Source of the DNA: UBA2108 sp002713215
Lineage (GTDB): Bacteria > Bacteroidota > Bacteroidia > Flavobacteriales_G > Salibacteraceae
DNA length: 58,065 bases
Assembly (NCBI GenBank): GCA_937891015.1
Contig: CALAPY010000107.1
Span: 1-58,065 of the forward strand
Direction of reading: 5' to 3'
How positions within the stretch are numbered: position 1 is the stretch's first letter; every line of letters begins with the position of its first letter. The notes below the pieces were generated by a model that saw only the letters and a list, made by a program, of their open reading frames with translations, was not told the origin of the DNA and did no database searches. This document shows, one piece after another, positions 1-8,967 of this stretch. Position numbers and translations under genes: made by a program.

Positions 1-787
1 ATATCTTAGCCAAAGTCTCTGTAACGAGGTCTTCATCCTCCATAAGGCTCATCTTGGCCATATTTTCCGGGGAGAAGAATTCCTGCTTAGGTCGGTTAAT
101 AATAATCTTAGTTTCCTTCTCTTCAGATGTAGAAATGTGCGAAGGATCACTTTTTATGAAGGCCTCTATTAGCTCATCTGGTTTCTTTTCTTCTTGTTTT
201 ACCTCGCCTAGTTTTAACCAATCCAGGAGCCCAAGTTCATTGAAATTGTCATCTTTTGAAACCTGTTCCTCGTTTGTTGCTTTAGCCGGTTCATTTGGTT
301 CTGTGCTTTCTTTCTGTATTTCTACATGGTCTGCATCCAGAAGAATGGAGGAGGAAACTGCGTGTTGCAGAATTTCTCTTTCCAACTGTTTTCTGGCTAT
401 TTCTTCTGTATTTGGCTCTTCCTCTTTCTCGAAAGAATATTTTTCAAGTGGAGAAGGAACGCTGGTTTGCTTTTTTTGTGTTTGAACTTCTTTGACCTCA
501 ATTTCTGCAGGCGATACTTTTAATTCTTCTTCAACCTCCTCAATTTGTTTAACAATCTGGGGCTGAATTAAATATTGGTAGAGTTTTTTTCTATCTGGTG
601 AAAATACTGCTGTCTTTTTTAATTGAAGTTGGTAATTGGGATCGGAATTCAACTGGAACTGCTTGGCTTTAAGTTTTTGAAACAAAGCAACCTGAGGATA
701 TTGAGCAATTAAAGTGTCTAACTCCTTTCCGGCACTTAATAGTGCTTCGTTGTCCCGGGCTATTTCAATGATCCTTTGCGTGTTCAC
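1..787 (-). CDS. TPR-type protein of the lptE-secG locus (3' part outside window)
   Basis: An open minus-strand frame runs from a GTG at 787-785 to the left edge without a stop, so the C-terminus is missing. The GTG shares one base with the lptE stop (TAGTG), which implies translational coupling. The visible 262 residues begin VNTQRIIEIARDNEALL, continue through a long Glu/Lys-rich low-complexity middle, and reach the edge at a segment ending LVTETLAKI. In Bacteroidota that segment typically introduces a C-terminal TPR helix pair in a protein encoded between lptE and secG. The cellular role is not established. A helical scaffold of the inner face or cytoplasm is only inference. No signal peptide is visible. 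Last gene seen of the miaB operon. Confidence 0.7.
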   Translation of the reverse strand, partial: MNTQRIIEIARDNEALLSAGKELDTLIAQYPQVALFQKLKAKQFQLNSDPNYQLQLKKTAVFSPDRKKLYQYLIQPQIVKQIEEVEEELKVSPAEIEVKEVQTQKKQTSVPSPLEKYSFEKEEEPNTEEIARKQLEREILQHAVSSSILLDADHVEIQKESTEPNEPAKATNEEQVSKDDNFNELGLLDWLKLGEVKQEEKKPDELIEAFIKSDPSHISTSEEKETKIIINRPKQEFFSPENMAKMSLMEDEDLVTETLAKI

Positions 788-1299
788 TACCAATTGCTTA
801 CTGCCTTGTTGAATATTTGTTGAGTCAATAGCTCATTAATCTCTTTGACCAATTCACTCTCAACCTCGTTCAAAGGCTTGTTGCTGTCGTAATCGGCATA
901 TTGAGTAAAACTGGACTCGTAATTTTTGCTTTCATCCGATTTGTTAACAAACTTAACCTGCACAGTAATGGTTAACCGGTTTTGCGCCGCAATTTCATCA
1001 GCTTGTATTCCAACAGGTGCCGTACTATACCCGGTAATTTTTCCTGAAAACTGCAAATCGCCGTCAGTTTTAACCAGGTCTAAACGAGTTTGTACCAGGA
1101 AAATATCGCGAAGGGCTTCTGTAAATTCTTGCGATAGGGTAGGCTGAGCAAGAGGTGCATAATTTGGAAAAACACTTATTGAAATGGTTTTTACCTTGGT
1201 GTAATCAATGGAAGCATCATTAAAGCCGTAGCTCATTTTACAACCTTGATTTGTTACCAAAAATGAAAGAACTACAACAAGGACTCCAATTTTCTTCAT
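787..1299 (-). CDS. lptE: LptE-family LPS-assembly lipoprotein
   Basis: 170 aa. The N-terminus is a lipoprotein signal peptide with a lipobox ending in NQGC (Cys about 20). The rest matches the Bacteroidota LptE form: a conserved FSGKITGY segment around residue 85, followed by a beta-rich core and a C-terminal helix. LptE plugs the LptD barrel and helps deliver lipopolysaccharide to the outer leaflet of the outer membrane. The ATG overlaps the stop of the upstream sigma-54 activator by 4 nt, and the stop overlaps the next GTG start by 1 nt, so the three genes are translationally coupled. Family assignment rests on motif and locus rather than strong overall similarity. Confidence 0.8.
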   Translation of the reverse strand: MKKIGVLVVVLSFLVTNQGCKMSYGFNDASIDYTKVKTISISVFPNYAPLAQPTLSQEFTEALRDIFLVQTRLDLVKTDGDLQFSGKITGYSTAPVGIQADEIAAQNRLTITVQVKFVNKSDESKNYESSFTQYADYDSNKPLNEVESELVKEINELLTQQIFNKAVSNW

Positions 1300-2552
1300 T
1301 TCAGGTCGTATTCTTTAATTTTTCGATATAGGGTTCTTTCGCTAATCCCTAATTCATTTGCCGCCTGTTTTCTTCTTCCTTTGTATTTACTAAGCGCCTT
1401 TGAAATAAGTTCTTTCTCCTTTTCTTCAATGCTTAAGCTTTCCTCAATTTCCTCATGAATGTTATAAGTGTCATCATTTGGATTTATAATTTGGGGACGT
1501 TCAATGGGTTTTGGTACGCTACCGACATTATCACGAATCTGAATTGGAGCTTCTGATTCCGATTGAACATCGCTGTAAATCCTATTCAAAATCTGAACAT
1601 TTTCTTCACTCTGCAGGTTAATTCCATCAGCTTTTATTCCTTCAACAACCAATTTCTTTAAATCGGTTATTTCCTTCCTCATGTCAAAGAGTACTTTGTA
1701 TAAAAGCTCTCTGTCAGAAGGTGAATCTCCCGATGTTTGATTGTCATAAATCGTTGGTAAATTGGTTCTTTGAAAATTCGGTAAGTAATTCAGAAGCTTG
1801 TCCGAATTAATGAGCCTTTCTTTTTCGATGACACTTATTTGCTCCGTTACATTTTTTAATTGACGTATGTTACCAGGCCATCGATAATTCCGTAGCGTAT
1901 TTTGCGCATCTTCTTCCAGCCGAACCGTTGGCATCCGGTACTTTTCAGCAAAATCGGCTGCAAATTTTCTAAACAGCAGGTGAATATCTTCTCTTCGCTC
2001 TCTTAAAGGGGGTAATTGAATAGGTACCGTATTCAGCCTGTAAAAAAGGTCTTCCCTGAATTTTCCTTTGTCGATGGCGTTAGTAATGTTTACATTGGTT
2101 GCCGCTATTATTCTTACGTTGGTTTTTTGAACCTTGCTGGATCCAACTTTAATGAATTCGCCGGTTTCCAAGACCCTTAACAATCGAACCTGGGTTTGAA
2201 CGGGGAGTTCAGCAACCTCGTCTAAAAAAATCGTTCCTCCGTCGGCGACCTCAAAATATCCCGAGCGGGTACTATGGGCTCCCGTAAACGCCCCTTTTTC
2301 GTGGCCGAACAATTCGGAGTCAATGGTACCTTCAGGAATTGCACCGCAGTTAACTGCAATGTATTTAGAATGTTTTCTGTGGCTGATTTGATGGATGATC
2401 TTCGGTATATTTTCCTTCCCGGTTCCTGATTCTCCAGTAATTAAAACGGACAAGTCGGTTGTTGCAACTTGCATCGACGTGCTAATTGCATGGTCCAGCA
2501 ACGGGGAGTTCCCGATAATTTCAAAACGCTGTTTAATCTGTTGAATGTTCAT
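1296..2552 (-). CDS. Sigma-54-dependent transcriptional activator (AAA+ and Fis-type HTH)
   Basis: 418 aa. The AAA+ domain begins almost at the N-terminus: Walker A GESGTGKE at 40-47, the sigma-54 contact loop GAFTGA at 87-92 and Walker B GTIFLDE near 106-112. A Fis-type helix-turn-helix occupies roughly 385-418 (AANELGISERTLYRKIK). There is no N-terminal receiver, GAF or PAS domain, so activity must be set by concentration, by partners, or by the poorly conserved linker at about 265-380. The protein would remodel RNA polymerase-sigma54 at -24/-12 promoters; its targets are not visible here. It sits 4 nt after miaB and overlaps lptE by 4 nt, a conserved Bacteroidota arrangement linking it to envelope genes. 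Confidence 0.9.
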   Translation of the reverse strand: MNIQQIKQRFEIIGNSPLLDHAISTSMQVATTDLSVLITGESGTGKENIPKIIHQISHRKHSKYIAVNCGAIPEGTIDSELFGHEKGAFTGAHSTRSGYFEVADGGTIFLDEVAELPVQTQVRLLRVLETGEFIKVGSSKVQKTNVRIIAATNVNITNAIDKGKFREDLFYRLNTVPIQLPPLRERREDIHLLFRKFAADFAEKYRMPTVRLEEDAQNTLRNYRWPGNIRQLKNVTEQISVIEKERLINSDKLLNYLPNFQRTNLPTIYDNQTSGDSPSDRELLYKVLFDMRKEITDLKKLVVEGIKADGINLQSEENVQILNRIYSDVQSESEAPIQIRDNVGSVPKPIERPQIINPNDDTYNIHEEIEESLSIEEKEKELISKALSKYKGRRKQAANELGISERTLYRKIKEYDLK

Positions 2553-2556
2553 TGCT

Positions 2557-3987
2557 CTAAACTACTTCTCCTTTTAAAATTGCTGTACTAATGTCTGAAA
2601 TTTTTACCTGAATATATTCACCGGGTTTAAAGTTTTCATTTTTAAAAATGACCATGGTATTCTCAGATATACGCCCTTTCCATTCATCAGGATTCTTTTT
2701 GGAAGGTCCTTCAACCAGGACCTTTTTGGTTTTCCCAATAAATCGTCGGTTCAGTTCTTTTTCCTGCTCTTTTTGTAAATTAACAATCTCTGTTAATCTC
2801 TTTGATTTAACATCCTCCGATACATTATCATCGAATTTTCTTTCTGCCAATGTTTTAGGCCTTTCAGAGTATTTATACATGTATGAAAAATCGAACTTAA
2901 CATCCTTTATTAAAGAAATGGTGTCTTGATGTTCTTCATCAGTTTCACCGCAAAAACCAGAAATAATATCTGTACTAATAGAGCAATGGGGAATGATTCT
3001 GCGAATAGCTTCAATTCGCGTTAAGTACCATTCTCTTGTATATCCACGATTCATTCTTTTTAATACATCAGAATTACCGGACTGAACCGGTAGATGTATG
3101 TAGTTACAAATATTCTCATACTTCGCAATCGTGTGAAGCACATCGTCGGTCATATCCTTTGGGTGTGAAGTGGAAAACCGAACCCTTAAATCAGGATGAA
3201 CCTGTGCAACCTTTTCCATGAGTTGAGCAAAACTTACTGTTTCCTCGTCAGGGTTCTTAATCTCACCTTTCTTGGTAATATTCCAACGGTAGGAATCTAC
3301 ATTTTGACCCAAAAGCGTTACCTCGCGAAAACCATTGTCAAACAACTCTTTGGCTTCCCTGACAATTGTTTCCGGATTTCTGCTACGCTCACGGCCCCTT
3401 GTAAATGGAACAACACAAAAGGAACACATGTTATCACATCCCCTCATTATCGATATAAAAGAGGAAACACCATTTTCGCCTAGTTTTACTGGGCTTATTT
3501 CCGCATAGGTTTCTTCCCTGCTTAAAAGGACATTTACCGCTTTTTGACCACTTTCGACATTGGATATGAGGTTAGGTAAATCGCGGTATGAATCCGGACC
3601 TGCAACAATGTCTACCAATTTTTCCTCTTCCAGTAATTGATCTTTCAATCGCTCAGCCATACAGCCAAGAATACCTACAATAAGGTTTTTATTATGCCGT
3701 TTCTTGATTCCCTTGTAAAAAGTTAGTCGGTTTCGAACGGTTTGTTCTGCTTTTTCTCGAATGGAGCAAGTATTAATGAGGACCAAATCTGCAGTTTCAG
3801 GTTCCTTTATTGTCTGGTAACCTTCCTGAGTCAGAATTGAAGCAACGATTTCACTATCTGAAAAATTCATTGCACAACCGTAACTTTCCAGATATACTTT
3901 TTTGCTACTGGCAATTGGTGAATTCTTAATGGTAGCTGTGCCCTGAATTTCTTCGTCAATAACCGTTGAGTTTTTTCCTTCAAACAT
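2557..3987 (-). CDS. miaB: tRNA-2-methylthio-N6-dimethylallyladenosine synthase MiaB
   Basis: 476 aa radical-SAM methylthiotransferase that adds the 2-methylthio group to i6A37 in tRNAs reading UNN codons. The N-terminal UPF0004 domain carries three cluster-binding cysteines (C38 in ESYGCAMN, C74 in INTCSIRE, C109 in GILGCMAE). The radical SAM CxxxCxxC motif is C184, C188 and C191 (RGCDNMCSFC). A TRAM domain lies at the C-terminus (about 410-476). Full length for the family, with a 30-residue N-terminal extension that is common in Bacteroidota. A -7 box lies about 35 nt upstream, so miaB is the first gene of the minus-strand operon. Confidence 0.96.
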   Translation of the reverse strand: MFEGKNSTVIDEEIQGTATIKNSPIASSKKVYLESYGCAMNFSDSEIVASILTQEGYQTIKEPETADLVLINTCSIREKAEQTVRNRLTFYKGIKKRHNKNLIVGILGCMAERLKDQLLEEEKLVDIVAGPDSYRDLPNLISNVESGQKAVNVLLSREETYAEISPVKLGENGVSSFISIMRGCDNMCSFCVVPFTRGRERSRNPETIVREAKELFDNGFREVTLLGQNVDSYRWNITKKGEIKNPDEETVSFAQLMEKVAQVHPDLRVRFSTSHPKDMTDDVLHTIAKYENICNYIHLPVQSGNSDVLKRMNRGYTREWYLTRIEAIRRIIPHCSISTDIISGFCGETDEEHQDTISLIKDVKFDFSYMYKYSERPKTLAERKFDDNVSEDVKSKRLTEIVNLQKEQEKELNRRFIGKTKKVLVEGPSKKNPDEWKGRISENTMVIFKNENFKPGEYIQVKISDISTAILKGEVV

Positions 3988-4021
3988 CTTTCTTCCTCAA
4001 TAATCAATTCCTACGAGCTGG

Positions 4022-4051
4022 CAAAAGTAGACAAAAGAGGGCTGGTGTCAA
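4022..4051 (-). promoter_or_regulatory. Promoter of the miaB operon
   Basis: On the minus strand the -7 element TACTTTTG (4029-4022) matches TAnnTTTG exactly. A TTG (-33) lies 19 nt upstream at 4051-4049. The spacing fits Bacteroidota promoters. Confidence 0.7.
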
Positions 4052-4139
4052 ATTGACATGAATGTTTAAATATCTCGCTGTAAATGGGAGTTATAGCGGG
4101 TTTGAATTCCAATGAACAGGTTTTTTTTAATGTTAAATT

Positions 4140-4167
4140 TTGATGTTTTATATATTCACTTACTTTG
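4140..4167 (+). promoter_or_regulatory. Promoter of topA
   Basis: TTG at 4140-4142, an 18-nt spacer, then TACTTTG at 4161-4167, which is one base shorter than TAnnTTTG. It is followed at once by CCGCCG. The leader to the ATG at 4219 would be about 45 nt. Confidence 0.55.
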
Positions 4168-4218
4168 CCGCCGTTAAATTCGATCCTATTCGTGGGATAT
4201 TTAATCTAATTGAACTGC

Positions 4219-6522
4219 ATGAATTTAGTTATCGTTGAGTCACCTGCTAAAGCAAAAACAATTGAAAATTTCTTGGGTAAAGATTACGTGGTTAAATCCA
4301 GTTTTGGACACGTAAGAGATTTAGCTAAAAAGAATTTTGGAATTGATGTCGAAAACAATTTTGAACCTACCTACGATGTTTTAGCGGATAAGAAATCAGT
4401 GATTAAAGATTTGAAATCACTAGCCAAGAAATCAGATATGGTTTGGTTAGCAACGGATGAGGATCGGGAAGGGGAGGCCATTAGCTGGCATTTATTCGAA
4501 ACCCTGGGATTGAAAAAAGATAGCACTCAACGTATTGTATTTCATGAGATTACAAAGTCGGCGATACTCAAAGCTATTGACGCACCCAGAAAAATAGATC
4601 AAAACTTAGTAGACGCGCAACAAGCGAGAAGGGTGTTGGATCGATTGGTTGGTTTTGAGCTGTCACCTGTTTTATGGAAAAAAGTTAAACCTTCTTTATC
4701 AGCAGGAAGGGTTCAGTCTGTTACGGTTCGACTTATTGTTGAGCGGGAAAGAGAAATTGAAAAATTTGTTCCTACTTCGTCGTTCAAGGTCAGTGCTGAA
4801 TTCTTAGTGGACAGCAAGAGTGTATTAAAGGCAGAACTTCCCAAAAGGTTAAAAAGTGAGGAAGAAGCAAATACATTTCTGAATTCTTGTAAGGGGGCAA
4901 CTTATGAGATTGAAAAGAAAGATGTTAAGCCATTAAAAAGAAATCCGGCACCACCCTTTACTACTTCCACACTACAACAAGAAGCTTCTCGGAAACTCGG
5001 TTTTTCTGTGCAGCAGACCATGGTTGTTGCTCAAAAATTGTACGAAGCGGGCCGCATAACCTATATGAGAACCGATTCAGTTAATCTTTCGGATCTTGCT
5101 ATAAATGAAGCTAGAAATGAAATTCATGCCGCCTATGGTGAGAAATATGCTTTCGAAAGGCATTATGCTACTAAAACCAAAGGAGCACAAGAGGCACATG
5201 AGGCTATTCGTCCAACGAATTTTGCCGCTCATTCTGTAAGTGCCGACCGAAATGAAGAGAGGTTATATTCATTGATCTGGCAACGGGCCATTGCAAGTCA
5301 AATGGCCAGTGCAGAAATTGAAAAAACAACAGTGACCATTGGAATAAGTGGCTCCGAAGAAAAGTTGAGGGCCACTGGGGAAGTACTAACATTCGATGGC
5401 TTTATTAAGGTATATACCGAAGGAAATGATGATGAGGGAGAGGATGATAAAAGTGGAATGCTTCCTCCAATTAAGGTTGGTGACCAGCTGCAGTTAGAAT
5501 CGCTAAAGGCGGTTGAACGATTTGCGAATCACCCCCCGAGGTATACAGAGGCCAGTTTGGTTAAACAACTAGAAACATTGGGAATTGGCCGCCCTTCTAC
5601 TTATGCACCTACCATATCAACTGTTCAAAAGCGCGGGTACATAGAAAAAAAGGAAAAGGAAGGAACTGAACGCAATTATGCGGTTTTAGAATTAGTGAAT
5701 GGTGATGTAAGTAAATCGATAAAAACCGAAATTACTGGCGCAGAAAAGAAGAAGTTGTTCCCTTCGGATATAGGAATTGTTGTAACTGATTTTTTAATGG
5801 ACCATTTTCCCAATGTGATGGACTATGGATTTACTGCCGAAGCGGAAAAGGAATTTGATAGCATTGCACAGGGACAGAAACAATGGAACGAGATGATCGG
5901 CCGTTTTTATGGCCCATTCAAGGAAAATATTGAAGTTACTTTAAAAGAAGAAGGTCGAGCTACCGGAGAACGTTTGTTGGGTGTAGACCCAAAGAGCGGC
6001 AGAAATATATATGCACGTATTGGTCGCTTTGGACCAATGGTTCAGATTGGAAATGTGGAAGATGAAGAAAAGCCAAAGTTTGCAAAAATTACAGGAGATT
6101 CTTCCATAACCAGTATTACCCTTGAAGAAGCTCTTGAACTTTTTAAAATGCCCAAGGATTTAGGCGAATTCGAGGATAAGAAAGTTGTTGTAGGTATTGG
6201 GAGGTTTGGCCCATACGTAAGACACAACAGCAAGTTTGTCTCTCTTGGAAAGACAGACCCTCATTCCGTCAATCTGGAGCAGGCAATTGAACTTATTCTT
6301 GCTAAGCGTGAGGCTGATGCTAATAAAATAATTCGGGAATTTGAAGAAAATGCAGATGTTTCGGTACTAAACGGCAGGTGGGGACCGTACATTAAGGTAG
6401 GGAAACAAAATGTGAAAATCCCAAAGGATGTTGACCCAACGAGTCTTACACTGGAAGATTGTTTAAAACTCGCTAAAAACGCTCCCGCCAAAAGGAAGTT
6501 TTCGAAGAAAAAAAGCAAGTAG
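4219..6522 (+). CDS. topA: DNA topoisomerase I (type IA)
   Basis: 767 aa from the ATG at 4219. An in-frame TTG at 4210 would add three residues, but MNLVIVESPAKAKTIE is the normal N-terminus. The enzyme relaxes negatively supercoiled DNA. The Toprim domain carries the acidic DEDREGEA motif near residue 78, and the catalytic tyrosine is Y282 (ITYMRTDS). In place of Cys4 zinc fingers, the C-terminus has at least three topoisomerase C-terminal repeats (IGRFGPMVQIG, IGRFGPYVRHN, NGRWGPYIKVG) and ends in a Lys-rich tail. This is the usual Bacteroidota form. topA followed by an arginase-like gene is commonly found just upstream of the gld/por secretion genes. Confidence 0.96.
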   Translation: MNLVIVESPAKAKTIENFLGKDYVVKSSFGHVRDLAKKNFGIDVENNFEPTYDVLADKKSVIKDLKSLAKKSDMVWLATDEDREGEAISWHLFETLGLKKDSTQRIVFHEITKSAILKAIDAPRKIDQNLVDAQQARRVLDRLVGFELSPVLWKKVKPSLSAGRVQSVTVRLIVEREREIEKFVPTSSFKVSAEFLVDSKSVLKAELPKRLKSEEEANTFLNSCKGATYEIEKKDVKPLKRNPAPPFTTSTLQQEASRKLGFSVQQTMVVAQKLYEAGRITYMRTDSVNLSDLAINEARNEIHAAYGEKYAFERHYATKTKGAQEAHEAIRPTNFAAHSVSADRNEERLYSLIWQRAIASQMASAEIEKTTVTIGISGSEEKLRATGEVLTFDGFIKVYTEGNDDEGEDDKSGMLPPIKVGDQLQLESLKAVERFANHPPRYTEASLVKQLETLGIGRPSTYAPTISTVQKRGYIEKKEKEGTERNYAVLELVNGDVSKSIKTEITGAEKKKLFPSDIGIVVTDFLMDHFPNVMDYGFTAEAEKEFDSIAQGQKQWNEMIGRFYGPFKENIEVTLKEEGRATGERLLGVDPKSGRNIYARIGRFGPMVQIGNVEDEEKPKFAKITGDSSITSITLEEALELFKMPKDLGEFEDKKVVVGIGRFGPYVRHNSKFVSLGKTDPHSVNLEQAIELILAKREADANKIIREFEENADVSVLNGRWGPYIKVGKQNVKIPKDVDPTSLTLEDCLKLAKNAPAKRKFSKKKSK

Positions 6523-6546
6523 TTTTGATTCGGAAATTACCTTGCT

Positions 6547-7710
6547 ATGGATTTGTCGATATATTTTTCACCACTTGACTACACCAATTCCAACTATTCC
6601 AATGATGACTTAGGTTGCACTGTTCAGTTTCATAACAGTTCCAATGGCTTCCCGAATTTCGAAGATTTTGATCTTGTAATACTTGGTGTTAAAGAAGAAA
6701 GGAACAGTTATAAGAATAAAGGTTGCAAAAATGGACCGGATGCAATCCGATCAAAATTGTATAGCCTTAAAAGCAATTGGAATAACCGTAAAATTGCTGA
6801 TCTGGGAAACATCGAAGCCGGTGAATCGGTAACTGATACTTATTATGCCGTTAATAATGTAATTGCTGAGTGTGTGAAATCGGGAGTGCTTCCAATTATC
6901 CTGGGTGGTTCGCAAGATTTAACCTATGCCAATTACGAAGCTTACGAGAAGTTAGAGCAGGTGGTAAATATTGTTAGCGTAGACCGTGCTCTGGATTTGG
7001 GAGATGTTGAAGAGGGAATTCGATCAAACGGTTATCTAAATAAGATTATCCTTCATCAGCCCAACTATTTATTCAATTACAGTAACATAGGCTATCAAAC
7101 CTATTTTGTGAGTGAGGAAGAACGAAAATTAATGGATCGACTTCACTTTGACATTCATCGGTTTGGTGAAGTCAAAGCGGACATTAAAGAAGTGGAACCT
7201 GTGGTTCGGAACGCAGATATTCTAAGTTTTGACATTTCTTCTATCCGATCTTCAGATGCAGGAGCATGTGAACATACTACCCCAAATGGTTTTAACGGAG
7301 AGGAAGCATGCAGTATAACCCGATATGCCGGATTGAGCGATAAACTCACTTCTTTTGGGCTTTACGAATACAACCCTGATCTTGATACCAATGGGCAAAC
7401 AGCCTTTCTAATTGCAGAAATGATTTGGTATTTTGTGGAAGGGTTCTATAACCGCAAGGGAGACGTGCTTCACAAGAGAAATAAGGATTTGCTGAAATAT
7501 ATCGTCACGACGAACACCGAAGTACAGGAGATAGTATTTTACAAAAATTTGGTTTCCGATCGTTGGTGGTTAGATGTTCCTTACCCTGAGAGTAAGCTGT
7601 CAAAATATAGAAGGCATCAGTTAGTACCATGTTCTTATGCAGATTATCAAAAAGCATGTAACGATACAGTCCCGGAGAAGTGGTGGAGTAATTACCGCAA
7701 GTTCAAATAG
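6547..7710 (+). CDS. Arginase/formimidoylglutamase-fold protein with altered metal site
   Basis: 387 aa, 24 nt after topA. The arginase fold is recognisable: GPDAIR near 63-68, ILGGSQD at 118-124, SVDRALD at 144-150, LSFDISSIRSSDAG at 227-239 and a C-terminal GLYEYNPDLD. Active family members use GGDH, DAHxD and SFDxDxxDP to hold two Mn ions. Here the first His is Q123, the second His is A148 and the last Asp is S231; only D146, D150 and D229 remain. A catalytically inactive ureohydrolase fold is therefore likely. Bacteroidota genomes often keep such a gene beside gldK. It is routinely labelled formimidoylglutamase (hutG), but no hut genes are nearby. Structural or regulatory role unknown. 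Confidence 0.8.
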   Translation: MDLSIYFSPLDYTNSNYSNDDLGCTVQFHNSSNGFPNFEDFDLVILGVKEERNSYKNKGCKNGPDAIRSKLYSLKSNWNNRKIADLGNIEAGESVTDTYYAVNNVIAECVKSGVLPIILGGSQDLTYANYEAYEKLEQVVNIVSVDRALDLGDVEEGIRSNGYLNKIILHQPNYLFNYSNIGYQTYFVSEEERKLMDRLHFDIHRFGEVKADIKEVEPVVRNADILSFDISSIRSSDAGACEHTTPNGFNGEEACSITRYAGLSDKLTSFGLYEYNPDLDTNGQTAFLIAEMIWYFVEGFYNRKGDVLHKRNKDLLKYIVTTNTEVQEIVFYKNLVSDRWWLDVPYPESKLSKYRRHQLVPCSYADYQKACNDTVPEKWWSNYRKFK

Positions 7711-7784
7711 ACGAATTAAAATAAAAAGGGTTGCCTCGCGTTGGAGAAATGTCCATCGTTAATTGGGCGGTTGTTAAAAATGTA

Positions 7785-7813
7785 TTGTTAATATAATTTT
7801 TTAACTATTTTAG
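7785..7813 (+). promoter_or_regulatory. Promoter of the porP-like gene
   Basis: TTG at 7785-7787, an 18-nt spacer, TATTTTAG at 7806-7813, then CCGCC. The start codon is 32 nt downstream. Confidence 0.6.
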
Positions 7814-7844
7814 CCGCCTTGTTAGCATTAAACTAGCTAAGAAT

Positions 7845-8861
7845 ATGAAAAATATAATTACTGTTTTATTGAGTTTAAGTGTGTTGGGTGCAATTGCTCA
7901 GCAAGATCCACAGTTCACAATGAACTTTGCCAACAAATTGTACAACAACCCTGCTTATGCAGGAACTAACAAGATCTGTGCTACAGGAATTTTCAGACAG
8001 CAATGGGCTGGTATAGAAGGTGCCCCTAGGGACATCCTTTTTTCGGTTCATTCTCCAATTAACCTAAAAATTTGGGAAGAGTCACAGTGGATCAACCCTG
8101 GAGTTGGATTCACTTTTATTGATGACGAAATAGGCCCTATTAGTACTAATGGCTTTAAAGCAGCAATTGCAAATCATTTTAAGTTTAGTAGCATTGGAAC
8201 CATTAGCCTTGGATTTGGAGTTGGAACTATGGGCGTCAGGATAGATGGTAGTAAAATGAGAACACCTGATGGAGGTATTGCGGGACAAGGATCATCAATA
8301 CAGGATCCTAATATTCTTGCTGCTATGGGAAACAGGCAGTATGGATTTGATATGGACTTTGGTCTATATTATCAATCAGCCGATGAGAAAATTTTTGCCG
8401 GGGCAAGTGTAGCCCATTTAACTAAGGGTAACTTTAGTTTTGAGCAAGACCCAACTCTTGGAATCACAAAATATCAGGTACAGCCTCATGCTTATTTTAT
8501 GGGAGGTTATCGCATGAACAATTTCTTGGGTTCAGAGGATTGGGATTTACTTCCTTCAGCTTTTGTAAAAACTGAATTTAAAACAACTCAGGTTGATATT
8601 AATGTTCGTGCAATCAAACAGAACAAGATATGGGCTGGTGTTTCCTGGAGATTCCAGGATGCAGCTGCGTTAATGGGTGGATATAACTGGCATAACGTTG
8701 GAGGCGGAAAGGGTACCGCTAAAGTTGGTTTTTCTTACGATATAAATACTTCCAAGTTGTTTAAACACAATGTTGGATCATTTGAAATATTTGTCAATTA
8801 TTGCTTTGGAATCACACCAAAACCCAAAATTTCAATTCATAAAAATCCGCTCTGGCTCTAG
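7845..8861 (+). CDS. PorP/SprF-family T9SS outer-membrane protein
   Basis: 338 aa with a cleavable signal peptide (about 1-19, ending AIAQ). The mature start has the family signature QDPQFTMNFANKLYNNPAYAG, seen in PorP and SprF-type proteins. The remainder is an alternating beta-barrel pattern rich in aromatic strand ends. PorP/SprF proteins are outer-membrane partners of type IX secretion, several of them needed for export or anchoring of particular cargo such as the SprB adhesin. Being immediately upstream of gldK matches the classical porPKLMN order, so a core-machinery role is plausible; paralogues elsewhere in the genome cannot be excluded. Confidence 0.88.
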   Translation: MKNIITVLLSLSVLGAIAQQDPQFTMNFANKLYNNPAYAGTNKICATGIFRQQWAGIEGAPRDILFSVHSPINLKIWEESQWINPGVGFTFIDDEIGPISTNGFKAAIANHFKFSSIGTISLGFGVGTMGVRIDGSKMRTPDGGIAGQGSSIQDPNILAAMGNRQYGFDMDFGLYYQSADEKIFAGASVAHLTKGNFSFEQDPTLGITKYQVQPHAYFMGGYRMNNFLGSEDWDLLPSAFVKTEFKTTQVDINVRAIKQNKIWAGVSWRFQDAAALMGGYNWHNVGGGKGTAKVGFSYDINTSKLFKHNVGSFEIFVNYCFGITPKPKISIHKNPLWL

Positions 8862-8900
8862 GGTTCAAAGAGATATACAACATTTCTAATTAATTTACGT

Positions 8901-8908
8901 TATTTTTG
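8901..8908 (+). promoter_or_regulatory. Probable -7 element ahead of gldK
   Basis: TATTTTTG exactly matches TAnnTTTG and is followed by GCG. No clear TTG lies 18 nt upstream. It could drive gldKLMN independently of the porP-like gene, with a leader of about 55 nt. Confidence 0.45.
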
Positions 8909-8967
8909 GCGTTTGCTGAATGATTAAAATATTGAACATAAAGTACAAATCTAAAATAGGAGGAAGC

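Noticed and set aside
54..485. Plus-strand open frame of 143 codons at the left edge
   Set aside because: It is the complement of the minus-strand TPR-type gene, low-complexity in Ser/Phe, and has no family resemblance. The minus-strand frame has coupling to lptE and a conserved ending.
8920..8967. Upstream in-frame start for gldK
   Set aside because: It would place 16 charged residues before the lipoprotein signal. The ATG at 8968 has a full AGGAGG site and a proper signal peptide.
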